Shown here: piece after piece, positions 1-7,054 of the stretch
How the letters are laid out: each line of letters starts with the position of its first letter
Numbering within the stretch: the stretch's first letter is position 1
Source of the DNA: Oscillospiraceae bacterium
Lineage (GTDB): Bacteria; Bacillota; Clostridia; Oscillospirales; Oscillospiraceae
Assembly: GCA_022795735.1 (NCBI GenBank)
Contig: JAAWHG010000016.1
Coordinates: 1-49,578 of the forward strand
DNA length: 49,578 nucleotides
Reading direction: 5' to 3'
Position numbers and translations under genes: made by a program
Notes under the pieces: generated by a model
The model's database searches: none
The model's input: only the letters and a program-made list of their open reading frames with translations
Told to the model about the DNA's origin: nothing

Positions 1-105
1 AGTAGAATTTGCTTTGGAGGTAAAGAGAACCGAGTGGTTCCCGGATTCGGTGGGCCAACCGCCTATGTAACAACGTCCTTCCAGCCGCCCCGTTGCCGGT
101 TTGGC
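1..105 (-). ncRNA. Candidate structured RNA or leader running off the left edge
   Basis: A strong minus-strand promoter (TTGACA, 18-bp spacer, TATAAT) points into this stretch, which holds no convincing reading frame. The transcript would carry local hairpins, for example GAACC-ACTC-GGTTC near positions 25-40 and an imperfect GGTTGGCCCACC stem near 50-62. This could be a small RNA such as 6S RNA, or the long 5' leader of a gene beyond the edge. I cannot assign a family from sequence alone. Confidence 0.3.
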
Positions 106-111
106 AAAGCT

Positions 112-141
112 ATTATAACAGGAAGTGCCGAAATTTGTCAA
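112..141 (-). promoter_or_regulatory. Sigma-A-type promoter reading left
   Basis: On the minus strand TTGACA (136-141) is separated by 18 bp from TATAAT (112-117). Both hexamers are perfect consensus. Transcription would start near position 105 and leave the window. Confidence 0.7.
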
Positions 142-165
142 TTATTTTCATAAATGTCGCTAATT

Positions 166-211
166 AGAGAGCTGACCGTCCGGATGCCGCCCGGGCGGTC
201 AGCTCTCTTTT
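166..211 (+). terminator. Intrinsic terminator hairpin upstream of the MATE gene
   Basis: AGAGAGCTGACCG (166-178) pairs perfectly with CGGTCAGCTCTCT (196-208) around a GC-rich loop and is followed on the plus strand by TTTT (208-211). It would stop rightward transcription arriving from beyond the left edge before the MATE promoter. Confidence 0.65.
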
Positions 212-233
212 GCGGCAAAGATCGGCGGGAAAG

Positions 234-262
234 TTGACAGAACCTGCAAATTTGTGTAAACT
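234..262 (+). promoter_or_regulatory. Promoter of the MATE/MBL/AraC operon
   Basis: TTGACA (234-239), a 17-bp spacer and TAAACT (257-262) precede the first gene. The predicted start near 269 leaves a leader of about 25 nt that holds only the ribosome site AGGGAG (281-286). Confidence 0.7.
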
Positions 263-294
263 GTTCCCTACTACAAGAAAAGGGAGTGTGCCTC

Positions 295-1701
295 ATGCCG
301 CAAAAGGAAACCGGCCGCCTTGGTACCGAACCGGTGGGCCGCCTGCTCTTTCGTCTGGCCGCCCCGGCCATCGCGGCCCAACTGGTCAATCTGCTCTATA
401 ATCTGGTGGACCGCATGTACCTCGGCCATATCCAGCCCGCCGATACCGTTGGCCGTCTCGCCCTTACCGGCGTGGGGGTGTGCCTCCCCCTAATTATGAT
501 TTTGTCCGCCTTCGCCGCACTGGCCGGTATGGGGGCCGCACCCAGAGCTTCTATTTACCTGGGCCAGGGGGACAAGGAGTCGGCTGAAAAAACCTTGGGC
601 AACGCCGTTACCGCGCTGGTCCTTCTCGCGGTCATCTTAACGGCCGTCTTTTACCGGTTTGCCGAGCCGATGCTCCGCGCGTTCGGCGCGAGCGACGGGA
701 CCGGCGGGTCGGAAAATACCCTTCAATACGCCTTCTCCTACCTCCGTATTTACGCGCTGGGGTCCCTCTTCGTGCTGACCACGCTCGGACTCAACACCTT
801 TATCAGCGCCCAGGGCTTCACCCGCATCAGCATGTGTACCGTATTGATCGGCGCGGTGTGCAATATCGTCCTCGACCCCATCTTCATCTTCGTATTGAAA
901 ATGGACGCCGCCGGCGCTGCGCTGGCTACCATTCTCTCCCAGGCGGTGAGTATGGTGTGGACGCTCCGCTTCCTCACCGGCAAACGGACCGCCATCCGCA
1001 TTCGCCTCTCCTGCCTCAAGCTGGACCCCGCTTTTCTGCTCCCCTCGCTCGCGCTCGGCCTGTCGCCGTTCATTATGATGTCAACCGAGAGCCTGCTGAC
1101 CGTCTGCTTCAACACCTCCCTCCGCAAATACGGCGGTGATTTGGCCGTCGGGGCCATGACGGTGCTTAGCAGCATCATGCAGTTTTCCATGCTCCCGCTT
1201 CAGGGACTGATTCAGGGGGCTCAGCCCATTATCAGCTACAACTTTGGCGCGGGTCACGCCGGACGGGTCCGGCAGGCCTTCCGGTATACCCTCTTCGCCA
1301 GCATGACCTTTTCCATCGCCCTCTGGGCGGCGGTGCAGTGCTTTCCGGCGGCCTTTGTCCGGCTGTTTAACGACGACCCCAACCTGGTGGCGCTGGGCAG
1401 CCGCGCCCTGCGGATTTATATGGCGGCCAATTGCCTGTTCGGGGCGCAGATCGCCTGCCAGCAGACCTTTGTGGCGCTGGGCAACGCTAAGAGTTCCCTT
1501 TTTCTCGCCGCGCTCCGCAAGATTATCCTGCTGATTCCGCTGATCTATATCCTCCCGGCGATTCTGCCCGTCGCCAAGACCGACGCCGTCTTTCTCGCCG
1601 AGCCGGTGGCCGATGTTCTGGCGGTGGCCACGACGGTCACCCTGTTCTTCTTCCAATTCCGCGCCGCCATGCGTAAGCTGGATGAAAGGAGTCCCCAATG
1701 A
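295..1701 (+). CDS. MATE family multidrug/solute efflux protein
   Basis: A 468-residue polytopic membrane protein of the MATE (NorM/DinF-like) family, which exchanges Na+ or H+ for cationic drugs or metabolites at the cytoplasmic membrane. About twelve hydrophobic segments form two repeats. The first opens with an RLLFRLAAPAIAAQLVNLLYN motif and a YLG..DT region typical of the family; the second repeat contains the GAQPIISYNFGAG motif. The ATG at 295 is chosen over the in-frame GTG at 286 because AGGGAG lies 8 nt upstream. It overlaps the next gene by ATGA, so the three genes are one transcript. The substrate cannot be read from sequence; a linked AraC regulator suggests induction by a small molecule. 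Confidence 0.9.
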   Translation: MPQKETGRLGTEPVGRLLFRLAAPAIAAQLVNLLYNLVDRMYLGHIQPADTVGRLALTGVGVCLPLIMILSAFAALAGMGAAPRASIYLGQGDKESAEKTLGNAVTALVLLAVILTAVFYRFAEPMLRAFGASDGTGGSENTLQYAFSYLRIYALGSLFVLTTLGLNTFISAQGFTRISMCTVLIGAVCNIVLDPIFIFVLKMDAAGAALATILSQAVSMVWTLRFLTGKRTAIRIRLSCLKLDPAFLLPSLALGLSPFIMMSTESLLTVCFNTSLRKYGGDLAVGAMTVLSSIMQFSMLPLQGLIQGAQPIISYNFGAGHAGRVRQAFRYTLFASMTFSIALWAAVQCFPAAFVRLFNDDPNLVALGSRALRIYMAANCLFGAQIACQQTFVALGNAKSSLFLAALRKIILLIPLIYILPAILPVAKTDAVFLAEPVADVLAVATTVTLFFFQFRAAMRKLDERSPQ

Positions 1702-2762
1702 AACAGAAACGCCTTTGGGCGGCGGTCCTTCTTCTTGCCGCACTGCTTGCCGCCTGCGCCCAGGTTCCGACGGTTTCGCTCCCAGTTGAAGAGGACGGGA
1801 CGGAACCGGCGGAGGGGGGCGAAGGGCTGTCCATTTTGTTCCTCGACGTGGGTCAGGCCGACAGTATGCTGCTCCGCTGCGGGGACGACGCCATGCTGGT
1901 GGACGGCGGCAATGTGGGCGACTCCAACACCGTCGCCGCCGTCCTGGGCAAACAGGAGGGGCTGGACCGGCTGGAATACGTCGTCTGCACCCATGCGCAT
2001 GAGGACCACGGCGGCGGCATCCCGGGCGCGCTCCACACCCTTCCCGCCGATCACCTCCTGGCCCCGGTTGACACGTGCGACAGCCGGTACTTTCAAAATC
2101 TGCTCAAAGCCGCTGCCGAACAGGATTTGGCAATCGAAATCCCCGCGCCCGGCGACACCTTCTCCCTCGGCACGGCAACCGTGGAGGTGCTGGGCCCCCT
2201 GGAAGATTACAGTGAGACCAACAACACCTCCCTCGTGTTGATGGTTACATACGGGGATACCCGGATTCTGCTCACCGGGGATATGGAGGCCGACGCGGAG
2301 AAGGATTTGGTGGAGTCTGGCTGCGATCTGGATGCTGATCTATTGAAGGTGGGGCATCATGGCAGCGGCGGGTCCTCGTCCTACGTCTTTCTCTGGGCGG
2401 TAACCCCTGAATACGCGGTCATCCAATGTGGTGCGGACAACGATTACGGCCATCCCCATGAGGAAGCCATGAGCCGGCTCCGCGACGTGGGGGCCAAGGT
2501 CTACCGGAACGACCTGCAGGGCGACATTTTGGCCTATTCGGACGGAAAGTCCATTACATTCACTACCGCCCGCAACCAGGACGTGGAGACCAACCCCGCC
2601 GCCGGAGGCGTCCCGGCCTATTACATCGGCAACACGAACAGCAAAAAGTTTCACCGCCCCGACTGCTCGGGCTTGCCCAATACGGAAAACCGCGTCCGCT
2701 TCGACACCCGGACCGAGGCGGTGGCCTCTGGGTATGACCCCTGTGGGATTTGTAAGCCATGA
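1698..2762 (+). CDS. ComEC/Rec2-like metallo-beta-lactamase-fold lipoprotein with Ada-like zinc tail
   Basis: A 354-residue exported protein. A signal peptide ends in a lipobox with Cys20 (LLAAC), so it is probably tethered outside the membrane. The middle is an MBL-fold hydrolase like the soluble domain of ComEC: LDVGQADS start, metal site HxHxDH at H99-H104, LLTGDME and KVGHHGS. ComEC homologues act as nucleases in DNA uptake, but stand-alone secreted versions are mostly uncharacterised. The last 45 residues (YIGN..KKFHRPDC..C.IC) resemble the Ada-type metal-binding module often attached to extracellular nucleases. It starts inside the MATE stop codon (ATGA) with GAAAGGAG upstream and overlaps the AraC gene the same way. 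An extracellular DNase or phosphodiesterase role is inference. Confidence 0.85.
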   Translation: MKQKRLWAAVLLLAALLAACAQVPTVSLPVEEDGTEPAEGGEGLSILFLDVGQADSMLLRCGDDAMLVDGGNVGDSNTVAAVLGKQEGLDRLEYVVCTHAHEDHGGGIPGALHTLPADHLLAPVDTCDSRYFQNLLKAAAEQDLAIEIPAPGDTFSLGTATVEVLGPLEDYSETNNTSLVLMVTYGDTRILLTGDMEADAEKDLVESGCDLDADLLKVGHHGSGGSSSYVFLWAVTPEYAVIQCGADNDYGHPHEEAMSRLRDVGAKVYRNDLQGDILAYSDGKSITFTTARNQDVETNPAAGGVPAYYIGNTNSKKFHRPDCSGLPNTENRVRFDTRTEAVASGYDPCGICKP

Positions 2763-3655
2763 GGCCGGAGCTGTATCCCTATTTGAAGGAAAACGCCGCC
2801 CACGGGTCGCCGGAGTTTCCCATGGGGTTTTACCGCTGCGCCTTCCCCGGCGACGCGCCCGAGCTGCCGGTCCACTGGCACGAGGAGATGGAGTTCACTC
2901 GGATTCGCTGGGGACGGCTGCGTTATTCGGTGGGACTGGACAGTTTTGAGGCGGCTGCGGGGGACCTTTTGCTGGTTTTGCCCGGCGCCCTCCACGCGGC
3001 CCGTCCCGAAGAGGCGGCGGGCGGCTCGACCGACTCCATCCTCTTTCATCTGCGGATGCTCGAGGGCGGGGCGCCCGACCTTTGCACCCGCTGCTTTCTC
3101 CGCCCCCTGATGGACAACCCGCCGCCGCTGGCTCCGGTTGTCCGCCCGGGCGAGGAGGGGTATGGGCGGCTGCGCAACTGCTTTGAGGCCCTGTGGGAGT
3201 GCCGGGAGGGAGGGGGGTACCGCCCACTGCGGGCCAAACGGGCGCTGCTGGAGCTGGTGGAGTTGGTGTGGCGGAGCGCCGGGGAGCGGGACGCGCCCGA
3301 CCGGCGAGCAGACCGGTATGAGGAAAAGCTCAAGCTTGTTTTGCGCTACATCCATTCCCACTATACCGAGAGTATCACGGTGGCCGAGCTGGCCGCCCTC
3401 TGCGGCTTCTCTCCGGCCCACTTTATGAGCGTGTTTAAGAAATATATGAACTGCGGCAGCGTCCGCTATCTCAACGACTACCGCCTGCGCCGCGCCGCTT
3501 CGGCCCTGCTGGAAACCGACGCGCCGGTGACCCAGGTGGCGTTGGACAACGGCTTTCAGAACATCTCGTACTTTAATCGGATGTTCAAGCAAAAGTACGG
3601 CACGCCGCCCCGGGCCTACCGCGCGGGCCGCGTTTGGGCGGAGACGCCCCTATGA
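2759..3655 (+). CDS. AraC family transcriptional regulator
   Basis: A 298-residue regulator. The N-terminal half has a cupin-like effector domain (PVHWHEEMEF..RIRWGRLRY, then a LLLVLPGALHAARP stretch). The last ~100 residues hold the two-helix-turn-helix AraC domain, with LAALCGFSPAHFMSVFKKY and VALDNGFQNISYFNRMFKQKYGTPPRAYR, a textbook match. The ATG overlaps the stop of the MBL lipoprotein gene (ATGA). It probably controls its own operon in response to a small ligand; no ligand can be named. A 13-bp hairpin follows. Confidence 0.9.
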   Translation: MRPELYPYLKENAAHGSPEFPMGFYRCAFPGDAPELPVHWHEEMEFTRIRWGRLRYSVGLDSFEAAAGDLLLVLPGALHAARPEEAAGGSTDSILFHLRMLEGGAPDLCTRCFLRPLMDNPPPLAPVVRPGEEGYGRLRNCFEALWECREGGGYRPLRAKRALLELVELVWRSAGERDAPDRRADRYEEKLKLVLRYIHSHYTESITVAELAALCGFSPAHFMSVFKKYMNCGSVRYLNDYRLRRAASALLETDAPVTQVALDNGFQNISYFNRMFKQKYGTPPRAYRAGRVWAETPL

Positions 3656-3663
3656 GAGCGTAA

Positions 3664-3694
3664 GTCCCCCGCTTCCGGATGGGAAGCGGGGGAC
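3664..3694. terminator. Hairpin between convergent genes
   Basis: GTCCCCCGCTTCC (3664-3676) and GGAAGCGGGGGAC (3682-3694) form a perfect 13-bp stem with a 5-nt loop between the converging AraC and CFI-box genes. There is no clear T-run on either side, so it may be a weak bidirectional terminator or a 3'-end stabiliser. Confidence 0.5.
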
Positions 3695-3709
3695 GCTGCT
3701 TGCCGCTGC

Positions 3710-4666
3710 TCAGGACAGGTAACGCGTTGCCAGCGTGCGCACCATGTCGGTGTAACGTTTTTTGCATTGCGCGGGGCGGTCCGCCAGAATGTCCCGGTAA
3801 CAGGGGTCCAGCCAGGTTTCGCGGACCTCCCGGTAGGCCTCCGGTCCGCCGCAGAGGTCCAGGGCGGTCACAATTCCGGGGGCGATCTCGTAGTACTCCG
3901 CGATGAGGGCCGGGCCGTCGGGACAGTTGGCGAGGTAGCCGTCGCGGAAAGCGCGAAAGGCGGTCAGCTCGGGGCAGTCGTCGGGCTTTCCCGCCTCGCG
4001 GCACACCGCCGTGGTGATAAAACAGAATTTGAACTTCCGGCGGAAGCCTTCGGAAATGGCCTCGTAGGTGCCGACATAGAAGGGGCTTTTGGGGTGGCGT
4101 TCGACCCAGCGGCGCTGTAGGGTGTCGCCAAACGCTTTGCTGATGGACAGCCGCAGCCGGCCCACCATGGGGACCAGGAAGACGGCGATCGTCATTTTGT
4201 CGTCGTCGCGGCGCATATTATACTGGATGGAACCGGGCCGGCGGCCTTTTTCGGTCCAACGCTCCTCCAGACGGTCAAGGAAGCTGGACACAATGTCCTC
4301 CAGGTTGGCATCCCGCCGGTCCGGCTGGATGCGGCAGGCCAGGTCTAAATCGTCGAAAATCCCACGGAAGCTGCGCTCGTACTCGTCAAACGCCGCGTCA
4401 AAGTCCTTGCGGTTGATCTTTTGCCGGATGACCGGGTCGTCGGCCACCGTGTGGATGATGCTCTCCCGCACCCGCTGCAGCAGGGCCTCCGGGTCTCCCT
4501 CGGGGCGGTCCTCCGGACGGTCCGCCGTCAGTTGGGACGGGGTTAGCTTTTCGCCGCAGAACATGCAGGAAAATTCTTTCAGCCGTTCCGGCACTTGCAG
4601 CGCTTCGCCGCACATAGGGCATTTGCCGGTCAGATAACGTTCCTCGCTCATTTCGATCACATCCAT
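3710..4666 (-). CDS. Zinc-ribbon / CFI-box domain protein, function unknown
   Basis: A 318-residue cytoplasmic-looking protein with no signal peptide. An N-terminal zinc ribbon has C16-x2-C19 and C34-x2-C37. The centre is acidic and helical without a motif I recognise. The C-terminal ~100 residues start with C215-F-I and continue to LTAFRAFRD..L and IAEYYEIAPGI, the pattern of the CFI-box C-terminal domain found on many otherwise unrelated proteins. It lies 56 bp downstream of rny on the same strand and is probably cotranscribed. Its ribosome site GGAGGAGGGG sits in the 3' arm of the hairpin that separates the two genes. A role cannot be assigned. Confidence 0.75.
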   Translation of the reverse strand: MDVIEMSEERYLTGKCPMCGEALQVPERLKEFSCMFCGEKLTPSQLTADRPEDRPEGDPEALLQRVRESIIHTVADDPVIRQKINRKDFDAAFDEYERSFRGIFDDLDLACRIQPDRRDANLEDIVSSFLDRLEERWTEKGRRPGSIQYNMRRDDDKMTIAVFLVPMVGRLRLSISKAFGDTLQRRWVERHPKSPFYVGTYEAISEGFRRKFKFCFITTAVCREAGKPDDCPELTAFRAFRDGYLANCPDGPALIAEYYEIAPGIVTALDLCGGPEAYREVRETWLDPCYRDILADRPAQCKKRYTDMVRTLATRYLS

Positions 4667-4678
4667 TGATAAATTTGT

Positions 4679-4707
4679 CCCCTCCTCCGCGCCAAGGGGA
4701 GGAGGGG
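4679..4707 (-). promoter_or_regulatory. Intercistronic hairpin that contains the ribosome site of the downstream gene
   Basis: CCCCTCCTCC (4679-4688) pairs perfectly with GGAGGAGGGG (4698-4707). In the rny transcript the second arm of the stem is GGAGGAGGGG, the only ribosome site for the CFI-box gene, about 12 nt before its ATG. No T-run follows, so it looks more like a translation or processing control than a terminator. Confidence 0.5.
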
Positions 4708-4722
4708 TGCATGCTGTATGGA

Positions 4723-6267
4723 TTATTTGGCGTACTCCACGGCTTTGGTCTCGCGGATGACGTTCAATTTAATCATGCCGGGGTACTCCAACTCGTTTTC
4801 AATTTTTTTCGCCAGGTCGCGGGCGAGGAGGACCATATTGTCCTCGCTGACCTCTTCGGGCCGGACCATAATGCGGACCTCGCGTCCGGCCTGGATGGCG
4901 AATGCTTTCTCGACGCCGGGATAGGAGCCGGTCAGCTCTTCCAGCTTTTCGAGGCGGCGGATATAGTTTTCCACGTTTTCGCGCCGCGCGCCGGGGCGGG
5001 CCGCGGAAATGGCGTCGGCGGCCTGGACCAGACAGGCGACGATGGTTTGGGGCTCCACGTCGCCGTGATGGGCTTCGATGGCGTTGACTACCACCGGATT
5101 CTCCCGGTACTTTTTGGCGAGCTCCACGCCCAGCTGCACGTGGCTGCCCTCCATCTCACGGTCCACCGATTTGCCCAAATCGTGGAGCAAACCGGCCCGC
5201 TTGGCGAGGGTCACATCCACGCCGAGCTCGCTTGCCATGAGGCCGGCGAGGTTGGCGACCTCAATGGAGTGGTTCAGGACGTTCTGCCCAAAGCTGGTGC
5301 GGTATTTCTGGCGGCCCAGCAGCTTGATGAGCTCGGGGTGCAGATTGTGAACGCCGGTCTCATAGGTGGCGCGTTCGCCCTCCTGCTTGATGGTGTGGTC
5401 CACCTCGCGGCGGGCCTTGTCCACGGTGTCCTCAATGCGAGTGGGATGGATGCGTCCGTCGGTGATGAGCTTTTCCAGGGCGAGCCGGGCAACCTCGCGG
5501 CGGACCGGGTCAAAGCTGGAGACGGTGATGGTCTCCGGGGTGTCGTCGATAATCAGATCGACGCCGGTGATGGTTTCGAGGGTGCGGATGTTGCGGCCCT
5601 CGCGGCCGATAATGCGGCCCTTCATCTCGTCGTTGGGCAGGGCCACCACCGAGACGGTGACCTCCGCCGCGTGGTCGGCGGCACAGCGCTGGATGGCGGT
5701 GGCGATGATCTCCCGGGCGTGTTCGTCGGCCTCGTCCTTGAGCTGGCTCTCCGCCTCCTTGATCTTCATGGCGGTCTCGTGGCGGATTTCCGACTCGATG
5801 TTCTTGAGCAGATAGGCCTTGGCGTCCTCTTGGCTCAGGCCGGAAATGCGCTCGAGCACTTCCAGCTGGCCGCGCTTGATCTGGTTGACCTCCTCCTGGG
5901 TCTCGGCCACCTTTTGGAGCCTCTGGTTGAGCTCCTCCTCGCGTTTCTCGTGGGCGGCAAGCTTTTTCTCCAGCGACTCTTCCTTCTGTTGGAGGCGCCG
6001 CTCCTGCTTTTGCAGGTCGGCGCGGCTCTCCTTGGTCTCTTTCTCAAACTCGGTGCGGGATCTATGGATCTCCTCCTTGGCCTCAAGCAGCATTTCGCGG
6101 TTCTTGCTCTCGGCGGTTTTCAGGGCTTCGTTGATGATCCGGGTGGATTCCTTCTCGGCATTGCCGATGATCTTTTCGGCGACCTTTTTGCGGTAGGTCA
6201 TCCCGAGGAAGAAGAACACCACGGCGCAAACCAGCCCGACAAGGATGGGAAGAATAACGTTCCACAT
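4723..6267 (-). CDS. rny: Ribonuclease Y
   Basis: A 514-residue membrane-anchored endoribonuclease that initiates mRNA turnover in Firmicutes. An N-terminal transmembrane segment (residues ~4-24) is followed by a long charged coiled coil to about residue 200, a KH RNA-binding domain ([15 protein letters not shown]) and an HD domain with the catalytic HDLGK near residue 360. Length and order are standard. AGGAGGTGA lies 12 nt before the ATG, and a TTGACA/TACAAT promoter sits about 110 bp upstream. Its common neighbour ymdB is instead 7 kb away on the same strand. Confidence 0.97.
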   Translation of the reverse strand: MWNVILPILVGLVCAVVFFFLGMTYRKKVAEKIIGNAEKESTRIINEALKTAESKNREMLLEAKEEIHRSRTEFEKETKESRADLQKQERRLQQKEESLEKKLAAHEKREEELNQRLQKVAETQEEVNQIKRGQLEVLERISGLSQEDAKAYLLKNIESEIRHETAMKIKEAESQLKDEADEHAREIIATAIQRCAADHAAEVTVSVVALPNDEMKGRIIGREGRNIRTLETITGVDLIIDDTPETITVSSFDPVRREVARLALEKLITDGRIHPTRIEDTVDKARREVDHTIKQEGERATYETGVHNLHPELIKLLGRQKYRTSFGQNVLNHSIEVANLAGLMASELGVDVTLAKRAGLLHDLGKSVDREMEGSHVQLGVELAKKYRENPVVVNAIEAHHGDVEPQTIVACLVQAADAISAARPGARRENVENYIRRLEKLEELTGSYPGVEKAFAIQAGREVRIMVRPEEVSEDNMVLLARDLAKKIENELEYPGMIKLNVIRETKAVEYAK

Positions 6268-6372
6268 AACTACGCGAACTCACCTCCTGTAAAATTTGTT
6301 TGGGTGCGCAGGAAACAGCAACGGCGCGGGCGTCACCCCATTCACGCACTGCGCCGCACAAATCCATATACT

Positions 6373-6401
6373 ATTGTAACGGCCAATGGGCGTTCTGTCA
6401 A
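6373..6401 (-). promoter_or_regulatory. Promoter of rny
   Basis: On the minus strand TTGACA (6396-6401), a 17-bp spacer and TACAAT (6373-6378). It gives a leader of about 100 nt for rny. The rest of the 6268-6526 gap holds no supported gene. Confidence 0.75.
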
Positions 6402-6526
6402 GGAAAGATTGAGAATTGCAGGCGAAATCGCGAGCGGCGTAATAGATAACTTGCATAAAAAATAAGATGGCGCGGTTTTAAACCTTATAATATGCAATAA
6501 AATTTTGCCGGGCCGCCAAGATCATG

Positions 6527-6555
6527 TTGACTTTTCCACCTCCAGGGTCTATAAT
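6527..6555 (+). promoter_or_regulatory. Promoter of the ANTAR-amt operon
   Basis: TTGACT (6527-6532), a 17-bp spacer and perfect TATAAT (6550-6555). Transcription should start near 6562, leaving a leader of about 140 nt that contains a terminator. Such a strong promoter suggests control after initiation. Confidence 0.8.
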
Positions 6556-6564
6556 TTGCCCCAT

Positions 6565-6626
6565 GTTCAGGCGTGAACAACGGCGTTCCGTCCCGGAAGG
6601 GGCAGAATCGCCGTTTTTCGTTTTTT
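6565..6626 (+). terminator. Leader hairpin plus intrinsic terminator (likely attenuator)
   Basis: A small hairpin GTTCA-GGCG-TGAAC (6565-6578) directly abuts AACGGCG (6579-6585), which pairs with CGCCGTT (6609-6615) and is followed by TTTTT-CG-TTTTTT (6614-6626). It lies between the promoter and the ANTAR gene, so transcripts must pass it. The 3' arm CGCCGTTT can also pair with AAACGGCG at 6635-6642, offering an alternative fold. ANTAR proteins are known antiterminators that bind paired hairpins. The first stem can close on a six-base loop beginning with A, but position 4 is C rather than the expected G, so the match to the known target is only partial. Confidence 0.65.
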
Positions 6627-6702
6627 CCCGGGAGAAACGGCGCGCCTGGGCCGCGAAGGGTTCCCCGCGAAAGCCGGTGTGCAACTGAGGAGGCGAACCG
6701 CT

Positions 6703-7041
6703 ATGCAAAAATTTGCCGCAGTCTGTGAGCCGCCGCGCCGTCTGGCCCGGCTCACGCAAAACAGGGAGACGCCCGTCCGGCGTACCCAGGAGGAACGGAC
6801 GCTGGTCGAGCGGGCCAAGGAGCTTCTGATGGCCCAAAGCGGCGTCACGGAGGCGCAGGCCCACCGTATGCTCCAGAAGCGAAGCATGGACCGGGGCGCG
6901 CGCCTGGCCGACACCGCGCGAAAGGTGCTCGAGGAGCTCTCGCCAGGCAGGAAGGGCGGCGGGAGCGGCGGCGCTTCCTCCGCTTCACGCGGCGAGGCGC
7001 GTCCGCCGGAGGCCGGCGGGCGGGTCCCCCGCTCCGTTTGA
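6703..7041 (+). CDS. Stand-alone ANTAR domain RNA-binding protein
   Basis: A 112-residue protein built almost only of an ANTAR domain. Residues ~35-82 read VERAKELLMAQSGVTEAQAHRML..RSMDRGARLADTARKVLEEL, matching the three-helix consensus of NasR, EutV and AmiR, which bind nascent RNA and prevent termination. There is no receiver or other sensor domain; about 30 residues precede it and a Gly/Ser/Pro-rich tail follows. The ATG at 6703 is chosen because GAGGAGG lies 9-10 nt upstream; a longer in-frame start at 6679 has none. It sits between an attenuator-like leader and amt, 13 bp apart. Inference: it controls its own leader and so the ammonium channel. Confidence 0.85.
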   Translation: MQKFAAVCEPPRRLARLTQNRETPVRRTQEERTLVERAKELLMAQSGVTEAQAHRMLQKRSMDRGARLADTARKVLEELSPGRKGGGSGGASSASRGEARPPEAGGRVPRSV

Positions 7042-7054
7042 GGGAGGAATACAT

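Noticed and set aside
4666-6465. A 599-codon open frame on the plus strand across rny
   Set aside because: It is antisense to RNase Y, whose domains and ribosome site are unmistakable. High G+C leaves such frames open, and the translated sequence shows no family features.
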